Origin: Marsupella aquatica
Lineage: Eukaryota > Marchantiophyta
Reading direction: 5' to 3'
DNA: 64,000 bases
NCBI GenBank assembly: GCA_973895155.1
Contig: OZ316893.1
Span: forward strand, 19,592,001-19,656,000
Shown: piece after piece, positions 1-10,978 of the stretch
How the letters are laid out: each line of letters starts with the position of its first letter
Position numbering within the stretch: the first letter of the stretch is position 1
Translations under genes and position numbers: made by a program
The notes under the pieces: generated by a model
The model's database searches: none
Seen by the model: the letters and a program-made list of their open reading frames with translations, nothing else
Told to the model about the DNA's origin: nothing

Positions 1-1900
1 AGAGAACCAAAACCATTCAGCACTGGATGTTAAGCTCGAGCGACACTAGAAAGGCCGATTGAACCTTAAGGCCAGCATATTCAAAAGAGCTGATCAGACC
101 TGCTTGCTCGTAGAGTGGAGTCGCCTGAGCCCAATCAGCCGCCCAGTTTGTAAAGGACAGTGTTGTCCTGCACATCATAATTATCGTAACAACGCAAAGG
201 GATAAATTACACCACAACCAGCAGATTTGGGAACAAAATGATTGAACGGGACGGTCTCCAATGTTCATTGAAAAACGTTTCTTAGATTAGAAACAATGGT
301 CTTCGATATACCCACATATTAAGCTATGACTCCAAAAAGAAAAGCTATGACTCTAAAAGAGAACAGCCTGTCGCTTTCATCTCTAGGGAAATTCTAGACC
401 CGGAAGGTTTTACGCATACGATTCGAAGCTTGTGTACTATATCACGATAAAGTTTTTAAAAAATTCAAGAAATTCCTTTAATTTCAGGGGACGTACTATG
501 GCAACTGGCTCGGTTCCTTTCATACACAAAAAAGCCCTCCCCTAGCACTTCAGGTTGGCAGTGATAATTTTATTCGAGTTTGAAGGATAGTAAAGGTGCG
601 GGGTAGAAGCGAGTAGGTTATGAACATCATATGATGAGGCAAACCCCAACGCCATAACTCACATGCTTATCTGCTTGGGGAGCCCACACCACAATACATT
701 AACCTAAATTTAGTACAGTTTACATCCGGAGGATTCTCAGATTCTGTAGGAACTGTTGTCACAGTGAAGAAAGAGGGAATTACGAGAGAGCAGCCACAGA
801 CCAAACTCAACACAATACAGGGAAGACTTGGCTATTCATCTGGCCAGACGCCCGCCGAAAGTAACATTTGATTATTAGAAGGAGATAGAGGTACGTACGG
901 AGACCTCAATCACAGCCTCCAATTAAAGAACGGATCATATTTAAGACAGTGACTATCCAAAATTCTCGCTGTGCAAAACCAGGAAAGTAATCGCTTCAGA
1001 GATATTTGTCACGAGATGAAATAGAACCCTCCCCTCCCCTCCCCGGAAAGTCGAGGCGATGGGAAGGACTACCAATCAACCTAATTCCCAGTAAATGAAA
1101 TAACATTTGGAGGGAAGCAAAGACATTCGATCGATATATAATTGATCGAGCTGGCTTAAATGATCGTACATTTTATCTGCCTTCTTCACCATTTTCTCCG
1201 CCTCCTTCAGCTTCTTCTCGCTCTGTTCCGCCATTTCACCTTGCCACAACCTTCTCTCCTCCTCCTCCTCCTCCTCCTCCTCGTGATTCTCTTCACTTAT
1301 CGTCTAGACATACAAACCAGCCTACAGTAGTAATAAGAGATGAACAATGCGAACGGTCGGTCTATCGCTCTGCTTTCTCGTCTCATCATCGGCCAGGCTT
1401 CTTGAATCCGAGGACAATGCCCCGAACGTACAACCTGCAAAATAATCAGACGCGCTCCACAGAATCAATTACAGAAACGCGGAAGCGAAAAACTTCGCCA
1501 CGCCATTTCTCATTACGAAGCCTGGGAGTCATCCGAATCGGAACGGCATGAAGCAGTGAGCGAGCGCAATTGCTCCTCTAGAATTGATTGGATTTTCGAG
1601 AAGGTGGACAACACTTTTGACCAGCGAAAGTTGGATCTCTGCAATTGATCTACAGAAAAGAAAGTGGAATGATGAGTCCATAGTACCAGACGCGCTCTCC
1701 CTTCGCCTCCACCATGGTTCGTCTTGTTGCAAGGGCCTGCTGCGCACGCAAAAGAGTAATGCAACCGAAACAGTCGAAGAAAAGTAGTCCCGTACTAATC
1801 AACGAGCTTCGGAGACGAGAACTCAAAGATCGAGAAGGAGGAGCGTAATTACCTTCGAGTCGACTGAGGGTGGAGAAGTCTCATCTTCGACAATGGTAAC
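1..1900. other. Intergenic stretch, no recognised gene
   Basis: No open frame here resembles a known protein. Two simple-sequence tracts stand out: a pyrimidine run of CCCCT units at about 1027-1045, which makes the minus strand G-rich, and a CCT/CTC trinucleotide run at 1256-1282. The segment around 1510-1790 has overlapping short frames on both strands, but none has a recognisable domain or credible splice context. Confidence 0.5.
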
Positions 1901-1907
1901 TGGTTCC

Positions 1908-2500
1908 ATGCGCACCCTTATTATCGCTCTACATGGCGTGCCCTAATTGACCACCAGAAATGAAAGCCCTCGGGGTCGTGATTTCTTGTATAATTAGCTC
2001 CACTGTCCAGTGTCCACCTCAGTCACATTACAATTAGTGTTAGGCACATTAATTGCTAGCCCCTTCAAATTTACATCTCACATAAAATAAAATTGTGTGA
2101 CACATTATTTCAGGTGTGACTCTCAATAGAGTTCAAATGAAGTCACACTTTTGGTATCACTAATTAAGGTGTTCGTCTTGAATACTGCGCCCTGAGAATA
2201 GAGGCATATAACTGAGACTCAAACAGACTCTCAATACAAAGCAAAGTGCATGACTTACCAAACTTAACTAGTGCGATTTGGATTACTAAAAAAGTGTTCA
2301 CACAATTTACTGTGAGTCACTCTAATTTTGGTGTCACACCTTGTGTCACACTAATTATATAGTCACACTATTTATGGTGGACAGTGTAGTAATCCTGCCT
2401 TTGTAAGTGGTTCCATGCTCACCTTTATTATGGCTCTCCTTGTGGTGCCTTGATTGACCACCAGGATTGAAACACTTGGTTTTGTGTAACTAGCTCATAA
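1908..2500. repeat. Diverged direct duplication flanking a short element
   Basis: About 90 bp at 1908-2000 (containing ggttccatgc, then ttgaccaccag) reappears in diverged form at 2407-2500. The two copies bracket the 386-bp element at 2001-2386. Either the locus was duplicated around an insertion, or the element moved together with part of its flank. The copies differ at many positions, so the event is old. Confidence 0.6.
2001..2386. mobile_element. Possible MITE with CACTGTCC terminal inverted repeats
   Basis: The segment starts CACTGTCC and ends GGACAGTG, a perfect 8-bp inverted repeat. With a 4-bp gap in the left arm (CACTGTCC-agtg-TCCACC against the right arm's CACTGTCCACC) the match lengthens. 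Inside are many scattered copies of a GTCACAC/GTGTGAC word in both orientations, as in subterminal repeats of CACTA-type elements. It has no coding capacity. I do not see a clean 3-bp target duplication, so the class is tentative. Confidence 0.4.
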
Positions 2501-3595
2501 CCTTGCTTTGCAAGCTCACAAGTGCCAATGTAGTGAGAACTTTGGTGTAAGTATTGTATCAAGATTAAATAAGTCATGATAACTTGGTATAAGCTAGCAT
2601 TACATCAAAATTCAAAATTGGATGTGTAATGTTGTAAGGTTATGATTTTCTAGACTAAAGATGGAAATAAAATCATAAGTTGTATGCTTATGTTTGCCAA
2701 ACAATATCAGTGCAAAACGAGAAAAATCACAAAAGGCTTAGTACAAAGTAGAGTCCTGGTAGGATAACAGTACATTAGTTCTGATTTTGATTCCGACTCA
2801 CTAATTGCTGCCAGACTTGCCCTACGTTTCATTAAATTGCTCCGTTGCACGAAATTCGTTTCTGGGAATGAATGTGTGCAACGCATGCGGTGAGAAGCTC
2901 ATAGAATGATGAGATCCCTTCAACCAGACTACACGGTTGCTGACGTTCGATTTTGCATAGGCAGATTCGATCTGAAGCGCTAGATAGGACTGATAAATAA
3001 AACCTGTCGAGTTCAAGAATATAATTTTCTTTTCAGAACTATGTTTGGATGAAGCACAATGACAATTCAACTTGAATGAACCTAGCATCCAAAAGTGTGA
3101 CCATTTATACTAAGATACTATTCGAGCTCAAAGCAATGGTTGAAACCAATCCATTCAGGTTGCAGTGCAGAGGTCCTCAGTTTGTGGAAGTTATGGTCCA
3201 TCCGAGCTTCTTTCTCTACTTCTCACCTAGATCACAGTTACTTAGGCCTTTCCATGACTGCACTAACTCAGACTCCACCATGACAAGAAAACACGTGCTT
3301 CCATGATCAAATCAATAATTCCTCTGACTTGATTGGTCTCCAAATTATGATACTGTGGTGCCAGGCCATGTAACCTTGGAAGCAAAAGATAATGGACACA
3401 ATATGGTGTACCCCAATTATGCTGAAATATGATATGATTGAAGGGGGCATGTCTGCACCATTATTTTGGGTGTCTTTTTTACACAACTGATGTCTTTTTG
3501 TAGCATTTGGTTAAATTGTTTACCATCCTTCGGAACCTAGATCGTGCTCTCCCATTTAGAGGACAATGGGCAAACCTTTCGATTTGGCCTCCCAG
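2501..3595. other. Intergenic stretch, no recognised gene
   Basis: AT-rich sequence with no recognisable coding region. At 3090-3110 it carries a word (aaagtgtgaccattta) that recurs at 9352-9367, so part of this stretch belongs to a dispersed repeat family. Confidence 0.45.
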
Positions 3596-3980
3596 CTCAA
3601 GAAGAAGAGGATATGTAGTGCTTGTCACTTTTATGAACATCCTGATAAATTATCAGGCTGGGCTCTGGATAGCTGGTTGTTGCCTAAGGTTTGTACATGT
3701 GCTCTCCAACGTGCACGCAGAAGTGGCGTGCAATTTTGAGCAGTACCTCTGCATTTTGTTCTATAAATCTGGGAAGGATCTCGAGTGGTGCTCAAGAAAG
3801 AAGAGGATATGTAGTGCTTGTCACTTTTATGAACATCCTGAGGCATTATCAGGTTGGGCTTTGAATAGCTGGTTGTTGCCTAAGGTTTGTGCATGTGCTC
3901 TCCAACGTGCATGCATAAGTGGTGTGCAATCTTGAGTAGTATCTCTGCAGTTTTTTTATAAATCTGGGAAGGATCTCGAG
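3596..3980. repeat. Tandem direct duplication, about 195-bp unit, two copies
   Basis: Copy one runs from about 3596 to 3790 and copy two from 3791 to 3980. Both begin ctcaagaa, contain ggatatgtagtgcttgtc, and end ggaaggatctcgag. They differ by scattered substitutions and small indels. A 142-codon plus-strand frame across them translates the same block twice. Its product has no recognisable domain, so I treat it as repeat-derived rather than a gene. Confidence 0.85.
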
Positions 3981-5726
3981 TATTCATCGCCTGCCCAAGG
4001 TAGTAGTTATTGGTATAAATTTTCTTACACATGAATATCAGCCGTCCAATTCTCCTAACTTTAAAGGAGACTGTTAGATCTAGCTCGGTCGGCCAGGTTA
4101 TGTATTTGATGTATTTCCATTGTACTAGTTGGTAGGCATTTTCTCAACAATTTGAGTTGGAGAAATTGAAATGGGAACTGAACCCATAAGAAAGATGGAT
4201 CTAGACTTCCGCCATTCCGTTAGTGTTTTATTCTATGTTTTTGTCCAAAGCATGACAATACTGTTGGAATGTATCGCTGGTGTGTCAGAGTAAATATGAC
4301 GAGAGCATATAACCATATGTTTGACATGATGTTAACATCCAACAACGGAACATCAAGTCACCGGACATATTGAAACTGTAAACTCCCGCAGGATACAATT
4401 TTAAAAACAGATATCTGAAGTAAGGTAGTATTTCATCATTTTGTCCATTGCTATACCCCTTGCCTTAGCTAGTGACACGCGAAGCTGTACAGCTGCATAC
4501 TTCTTGACGTTCTCATGTCGACGAGAAACTCAATAAATAAGGTCCAAGTCTCCAGATATTGCGTCTGTGCTAAGTAGCATATCAAAGACACACCACCTCC
4601 CGCCGCCAACACACCATGAAATGGAGTTGTTACATGGTGGAATTCGTATTCTTCTATTCCAGAGCCTTTAGCAAAAGATATCAGGATGCTTTGCTTCTTT
4701 GTTCACTTCCGAGTGATGGCATTGTCAACCACTTCCCTCAGACGCAATCACATATCAACCTGTCACTGGAAAAAGGAGGCGCTGGCAGGTGTACAAGCTT
4801 GATTCCCTCCACGCAACTATGTCACGTATTGATAGTGACTTGAGAGCAGACGACAACGAAAGCCTTCCTCAAATGGCACACTGGGGCACAGGACAAAAAA
4901 CTAACAGCCAACATGCGCACCACAAAGCTGGAAGCTGGATTTGAGGTGAGGTGAGGGGGGCATGCAAATGGGACACTTTCCGTTACCGGACCAAGAGAGA
5001 CATCGCACAACAAATTGGATCCTCGAAAGGTACTTTCTACTTCCCTGCATGGATACATGGACACTAAAGAACTGTCTCCAACTGTGATCGACAGGGATTC
5101 ATGGCGACTCAACAATCAAGCAGCTAAACTGAGATGGATACCTAGTCATGACTGTTACTGGATAGACGAACTCCCTGAAAGACTACTGGGACTTTCTCTC
5201 CGTGGGCCAGAGCTCCCTTGATAATGCTGTAGATACTGTCCACCAAGTATCCGCAGTCCAACGTTAAGCAGTTCAAAGAGAACTATAAATAGCCAACAGA
5301 ATGCTCCTGAGAGCCTACGTGGAAGGAGATTAGTTCTTGAAAGCCGTGCGGTTTGCATTGAATCACCTCGAAGTCCTCTTGCATTATCTCAGAGAAGAAA
5401 TGATTAACAATAACATGGTGTGCCTCTCATGGAGGCGGTGGGGAGCCTTCAATTAAGTTTCAGTGGGCATGAGATCAAACCTGGTAGTCGAGCATAAAAC
5501 GAAATTCCCAGAATTTCTTTCTGCTTGTTTCTCGCATTTATGCTCTCGTACTTGTGACCCCATTCTAGAGTACAAACGACGTCCCCACTTTCAGGAGCAT
5601 CGACTAATAGTTGAACCTAGAATTGTTTTCATGCAAAACTCATTTAGACACACGGGGAAGCCCGGTCATTCTTTCCAAAAGAAGAATTCTATTCACAATT
5701 ACTTTGTTCAAATAAAGCATCACAAA
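3981..5726. other. Region downstream of PsbY, no recognised gene
   Basis: No recognisable coding region. The part nearest 5726 should hold the 3' UTR and poly(A) site of the minus-strand PsbY gene. Short frames on both strands (for example 4822-5115 and 5463-5762) lack domains and splice support. Confidence 0.4.
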
Positions 5727-6752
5727 TCACTTGCCACCCCTCATCTTGTTGAGCTGGTTTAAAGCGGGTTGGAGGATGTTGAAAAGAACCCATCCAACGG
5801 CTGGGAGAAGGACGACAAGAAGAACTAACGCTCGGGAATCGCTGTCAGCCAGCTGGGCGATCTCCTGAGCAGCATCTGCCTCATTAGCAACAAGGAGAGA
5901 AGCGGCTCCACCGAGCCCAATTGCTCCAACCAGACCTTTCACACCCCTCATCTTGTTCAACTGGTTCAAAGCGGGTTGGAGAATGTTGAAAAGAACCCAT
6001 CCAACGGCTGGAAGAAGGACGACAAGAAGGACCAATCCTCGGGCATCATTGTCAGCCAGTTGGGTGATCTCCTGTGCGGCATCTGCCTGATTGGCCACAA
6101 GAAGAGAGGCGGCTCCACCGAGTCCAATTGCTCCAACCAAACCTTTCGTGTTCGTCATCTTGTTCAACTGGTTCAAAGCCGGCTGCAGAATGTTGTACAG
6201 GACCCAGCCGATGGCAGGAACAAGGATTCCTAGAAGGACAAGACCCCTGCTGTCATTGTCTGCAACCTGAGCGATCTCCTGAACAGCTGCCTCAGCCTGA
6301 GATGAGAAGGCAACAGATCCCACAGCTCCGAGCCCGAGTCCAGCGATCAATCCCTTCGTGGCCTTCATCTTGTTGAACTGGTTTAATCCAGGCTGCAGAA
6401 TGTTGAACAGGACCCATCCAAGGGCTGGGACCAAAGGAATCAGTAGTGCCAGAGCACGGCTGTCGTCATTTGCAGCAAGTGCCATCACCTGCTGGGTAGC
6501 CATGGCCGAGTCAGAGGTTGCCATTGCAGCAAACAAAGCACCTGCGATTGCGCTCGCTCCTTGAGTCAGTTCATCTGTAACTGGAGATGTCTCCAGCTTG
6601 TTCAATGCAGAAACGGTCAGCTGCTTCTTCAGCGAAGTCCTGGGCGTGCTCACACGCAGACGCTGAAGATCCTGGCCCCATACCCGACTGTTCTTTTGCA
6701 CAGTCGCTACAACACTCAAACTGCTTCCAGCTAGTGCTGTCGCCATTGCCAT
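5727..6752 (-). CDS. PSBY: Photosystem II PsbY polyprotein precursor with four PsbY modules
   Basis: This is a nuclear-encoded precursor of the small single-span photosystem II protein PsbY, made as a polyprotein and cut up in the thylakoid. I use the ATG at 6752 (341 aa); the frame stays open about 15 codons upstream but without an ATG. Residues 1 to about 60 look like a plastid transit peptide. They are followed by a hydrophobic Ala-rich signal (about 65-85) and the first module (about 88-129). Modules two to four lie at about 156-199, 226-268 and 296-338. Each has an acidic lead (DNDSR-like), one membrane span containing GWVLFNILQP, and an LNQLNKM end. Linkers of the form KGLVGAIGLGGAASLLVA with Ala-x-Ala ends look like internal thylakoid signal sequences. 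Arabidopsis and spinach PsbY carry two modules, so four is unusual. The last two are almost identical, indicating recent internal duplication. No intron is seen in the coding part. Confidence 0.93.
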   Translation of the reverse strand: MAMATALAGSSLSVVATVQKNSRVWGQDLQRLRVSTPRTSLKKQLTVSALNKLETSPVTDELTQGASAIAGALFAAMATSDSAMATQQVMALAANDDSRALALLIPLVPALGWVLFNILQPGLNQFNKMKATKGLIAGLGLGAVGSVAFSSQAEAAVQEIAQVADNDSRGLVLLGILVPAIGWVLYNILQPALNQLNKMTNTKGLVGAIGLGGAASLLVANQADAAQEITQLADNDARGLVLLVVLLPAVGWVLFNILQPALNQLNKMRGVKGLVGAIGLGGAASLLVANEADAAQEIAQLADSDSRALVLLVVLLPAVGWVLFNILQPALNQLNKMRGGK

Positions 6753-7840
6753 TCGTAGCTTCGAAGCTGAAACCCTGCTTGAGCACGCGAAATCCAAGGT
6801 TACTACATCAATTCTCAGTAGAATCTAACACAGATTGTGGCCTTCCTCACATTCTCCCATAGGCCCAAAATATCCAATGAAACTTCTATGAATGACTCCA
6901 GTCCTCATGACCACTTCAGGTGAAGCGAGAGCCTTCCTTCGTGAACTAACCAAAATCTCCACCCTGAGATACTAGTGTGAGCGCCAGGATGCCAGATAAC
7001 CTGCTTTGATAACTGAGTTGGCACTCAGATGATCCACCAAGCACGAACTGGGGTTCATAATCCACGAATAGCAAAGCTAATCCGGGCTATGTGACTGGAA
7101 CGGGGGACTCCCTATTGACTATCGGTGAAACTAGAACGGATCGGCTGACATCATCTTCTGCTGCATATCTCATATCCAGCCATAGCCATGGCCCAGTTCT
7201 AGACAAGACTAGATATAGTTCCACTTTTTACAAAAAGCACTCACTGCGCCATCAATCAGCTACCACAACAAGGATCACATGGAATCTATACGAAATGCAA
7301 TACAAACCAATGACGGACTCATGAGCACCGCCCGGACGGCCGGCCAGACATGCAAAAGCATCCGCCCAGAACACAGACACATCCTTCAACGACAAAACCA
7401 AGGATACTTCGACTCATCGAATTAACATTAATGAAATGTTTTCATTTCGCACCCTGGCCATTCTCTTATTCGATTTCCCAAACTCAGCATGAATGCACCC
7501 TTCGGGCAAAGCGGACCGGAAGACTCTTATTACACCCATTCTCAGCTCACACTACAGAATCGAGGAAGGGAAAGTCCTTCTGCACTTGATTCTGCCGCAT
7601 CCCACTCCCTTCCTCTCGTCACCGCGGTCTCAAATAACAGACCCATTCACCTCAGTGACAATCTCTCCATCTCTCTGGAGGCTCACCCTCGAAACCAGTC
7701 ATTCAGTTCATTCATTTTCTTCATCACCAATCCCTACAAATTCAGCAGCTACTCTCCTTTCTCTGTGCAAGCAATGCGCGACGAAATTCCTAATGTGCAT
7801 CGACTGACATCGGCATTGGGAGAAACCGAAAACAGATCAG
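6753..7840. other. Upstream (5') region of PsbY, no recognised gene
   Basis: This is the likely promoter and leader side of the minus-strand PsbY gene. A possible 3' splice site (CAAGCAG on the minus strand, near 6775) just upstream of the ATG would allow a leader intron, but I cannot prove one. The rest holds short frames without recognisable products. Confidence 0.35.
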
Positions 7841-8480
7841 CAGCAGCAGGGGAGAGAATTTCACCTGGTCAAAGAAAGAGACGACGTCGAGACGAGCCGA
7901 GACGAGCCGAGCCAAATTCAGTTCCCGACTAGTACAACCCAAGGTCTTTTCCGATTGCGAGCTGGGGGGTCCTGGAATGGCAAGAGTGCGCGAGGAATAG
8001 GCAGGAGGAAGGTTGTGGCGAGCACGAGGATTGTGGTGGGCAGGGAGAGGAGAATTTTTTTGCTTGCGAGGATGTGAGGATGGAATGGACGAACGGATGA
8101 AGCAAGAGAGAAGCAGAGAGGGTGAGGTCGGGGGGTGTGGGGTCGGCTCGGGTCAGGTTCGGGATGGTGGCTTTGGTGGTTGGCTGGTTGGGAGCTGGGT
8201 GGGGAACACCACCGGTCCACCGGACCACGGCTATGGTAAGGGGGGTACAAAAGGTAGAAGGGCGGGATGAGAGGGCGGATAAGGCGCGGTCGGGTGGCCA
8301 ATGGCTGCCCTGGAAAGGTTGGGCCTTCGGCTGCCATTCCTTCTTCTTCGCATGTCCTAGGATCATCCCATTGAGTCCATCCCATCCCATCCCTCCCCCT
8401 CCCCCTCCCCCTCCCCATGGGTCCCATCCCTCCGTTGCTTTTCACTTTTCTGATTTGTCTCTTGAAGGACTCTGTTAGCA
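7841..8480. other. GC-rich, strand-skewed stretch with C-tracts
   Basis: This block is clearly richer in G and C than its surroundings. The minus-strand frame 7918-8565 (215 codons) and the overlapping plus-strand frames are Pro/Ser/Arg- or Gly-rich, as expected from compositional bias, and none matches a family. The block ends in a CCCAT/CCCCCT tract. It could be a promoter or first exon of an unrecognised gene. Confidence 0.4.
8381..8416 (-). repeat. C-tract; potential G-quadruplex on the minus strand
   Basis: Repeated CCCAT and CCCCCT units give at least seven runs of three or more G on the minus strand, separated by one or two bases. This fits the usual G-quadruplex pattern. Whether it folds in vivo is unknown. 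Confidence 0.7.
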
Positions 8481-10650
8481 ATTTTGGGGTTGCAATGTAC
8501 CTGGCCTTGCTGCCCATGTACCTGGCCATGCTCACACCCAACTCGCATGTGGAGGGTACTAACAAATGTGGCCCTCAACTTGAGTCATGTGAGTATGTGT
8601 TTGAGCGGGACTTTTCTGGCATAAGCCCCTCATGCACAAGGCTTAGTCTTGGTGAAATTTGCTAGGTTTTACCTCTCCAAAAAGTTTTAGTTCCTCTGGG
8701 CTAAATTTTGATATTCCAAGCTAGCCACAGGTACAATTAGTGAGGATCTAATGGTCATGGTCTGACTGTGGGGAGATTTGACTCTGAGAGTGTGGACTAT
8801 AATCAGATAAGGAATATCCCTAGCATTTTCTCCTTCACACAAGGTGACATTTGCAATGGTTGTCACAGACTGTGAAGTATAATCATATAAGGAATAGTCC
8901 TAGCATCTTCTCCTTTACACAAGGTGACATTTGCAATAGTGGCAAAAAAAGGAAAACCTTAAAGATGATGCTCCTGTTGACTATCTAGGGGATTTCTTTA
9001 ATGGCCTTGCTTTGGAGGTCTTTGGTACTGTATGTCCTATCGTTGACAGTCTGAATTTGGACAATATGTTAATATACTCTTTGTATGAAATTCAAAATCT
9101 ACATACATATGATCATGAATGAATTGGTTTTTGAAAAGAAAACTGGATGGATGACAAATTTTGACCATGTAACTCAAATGGATCTACCAGGTTCTGAGAC
9201 CCAAAAGTGCCAAACTAGGATAGTATCTCAAAATGCTCTTTGTACGTAAACTCACTGTTGAAACTCTGGATACATTAAAAAAGTATTGAAAAAGAAACCT
9301 GGATGGATAGCAATGTTTGACTCAAATGGTGAACAGAAGGGTTTAATCCCCAAAGTGTGACCATTTACACTACACTTCTCAAGGTCGATGCAATTTTTGC
9401 AGGGCCATAGGCTCTACTGACCAGAAAGAAAAGATCTCATAGGTACAAAGGTTCGACATAATCGTAGGATAGATTCACAGAATTCCTAGGGATAAACCAT
9501 TATAATATTCTATGATGTGGTCATTACAGTTGTTCCAGATGTGGTCACTAGTCTAAAATCTGGTTTGCTCAAAATTTCAATAATAATACAATTGGCGCCC
9601 AGTGCTAAAATTTAACCTCCCAAATACAGTGTGCTAAACAATCTGCAGGCACTTTCAGGCAAGTGGGGAGGAAACTAAATCTAAGACACAAGATCCTACA
9701 AAACTGCCTTGGTTGAAATGCCCCCGGAAGATGGGGCTATCTGCTCAAATAGGTTGCAAACACATGTTTTGGCTAGGTCAAACAAAGGGCTATCTCTTAG
9801 AATAGGCCACGAACACATGTTTTGGCTAGGTACAAGTGAAAGCAAAATGCAAGAAAAAGTGAATCCCAGATGGACCACCATGTTGGACAGAGTGCTCCCG
9901 TGGAACACATTTTGATTGTCCATAGGAGTTTGGGGATTATAACTTAATGATTACTAGTCTTAAAATAATTTTTAGTTTTTCACCTGCAAGGCAACTAGAG
10001 AAGGAGGAGACACAAAAACACACAAGCCCTAATATTTCATAGTAACAAAATACAAATTAATCTAATAGAATTTACCCCATAGCATTCCATGATGAATAAC
10101 TCAACCAAAATGGCCAAAAATTCACTGTCACTTTGAAAGAAATATTTGAATTTATAAACACCAAGTTATTACAAAACAAAGCCCGGATGGATTGAGACAT
10201 TGTCCCTGCCCATCCCCATGACATTGTCCCTGCCCATCCCCATGGTTTAAAAGTGACAATTGCTTTAAACCGAAAAAAATGAATCCGTCACGGATTCCAG
10301 CTGACGATTGACTACCTTGGGGAGAAAGCAGTCAAGATATCATAGTGATTCTGAATAATGGTCTTGATGTCTTTTAGGTTCAAGGTAATCAAGTTACCAA
10401 GGAAGCCAGTTCAAAAATGTAATTGAAATTGGCTGACTATAAGGAGACCGTTTACAAATCACATTTCAATCAAAAGTGCAAAGAGTGTATCTCAGTCAAA
10501 ATGCTCTTTGTTTGGAGACAAATTACAATAGGCACCCGTGAATGTCCAGAAGCGTGTAATACTACTGTAACTTTTCGCCATACAGAATCGCTAATCAAAT
10601 TATGGCATGGTTGGAATTTTGTCCATGAGAGTCTCCAGAAGTAACCTTTG
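8481..10650. other. Repeat-rich intergenic stretch, no recognised gene
   Basis: The stretch consists largely of diverged duplications. A unit of about 75 bp occurs at about 8792-8860 and 8868-8938 (core cacaaggtgacatttgcaat). A 95-110 bp unit occurs at about 9074-9183 and 9236-9332. A 54-bp unit occurs at 9733-9840, and a 24-bp unit (gacattgtccctgcccat core) occurs twice at about 10197-10243. The core of the first family has a relative near 54637-54655 (cacaaggcaacgtttg). No coding region is recognised. Confidence 0.6.
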
Positions 10651-10699
10651 TGTGTCTTGGGGCTTTACTATTTTCCACAAGAAAATTGTCTCGTTGAAG

Positions 10700-10860
10700 A
10701 ACAACGAAGAGAGCTGCCACTGAGCTCTCACATCCATGGCGGAAGCTTAACAACGAAGAAATCACGACGAAAGTAGAGAAGAGGGCGCTCACTCAGCTCT
10801 TATATCCATGGCGGAAAAAGCTTAACCACGAAGAACACGAAGAAATTACATACACTCACA
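10700..10860 (+). repeat. Duplicated block in the ERV1 upstream region
   Basis: About 73 bp appears twice, with core atccatggcggaagctta at about 10731 and the related atccatggcggaaaaagc at about 10804. Each copy is preceded by gagctc- or cagctctta-like sequence and followed by a run of cgaagaa. The pair sits 130-270 bp upstream of the ERV1 start codon, so it may lie in the promoter or 5' UTR. Whether it has any regulatory role is unknown. Confidence 0.7.
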
Positions 10861-10978
10861 GCAACGGAACGCGAAATGTCGGACCCTAGAATGTTCCTTG
10901 GAACTCAAAATTAGCCTTAGGGTTTCATGAGGTGACGAACGTGAGAGAGAAGGCAGTGGACGAAGAAGAGATTGGCGA

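Noticed and set aside
3507-3935. Plus-strand frame of 142 codons
   Set aside because: It spans two copies of a 195-bp tandem duplication and simply repeats itself; no known family.
5976-6376. Plus-strand frames inside the PsbY region
   Set aside because: They are antisense shadows of the PsbY repeats and translate to unrelated, repeated residues.
7918-8565. Minus-strand frame of 215 codons
   Set aside because: Pro/Ser/Arg-rich composition from a GC-rich, C-tract region; no family, and overlapping frames exist on both strands.
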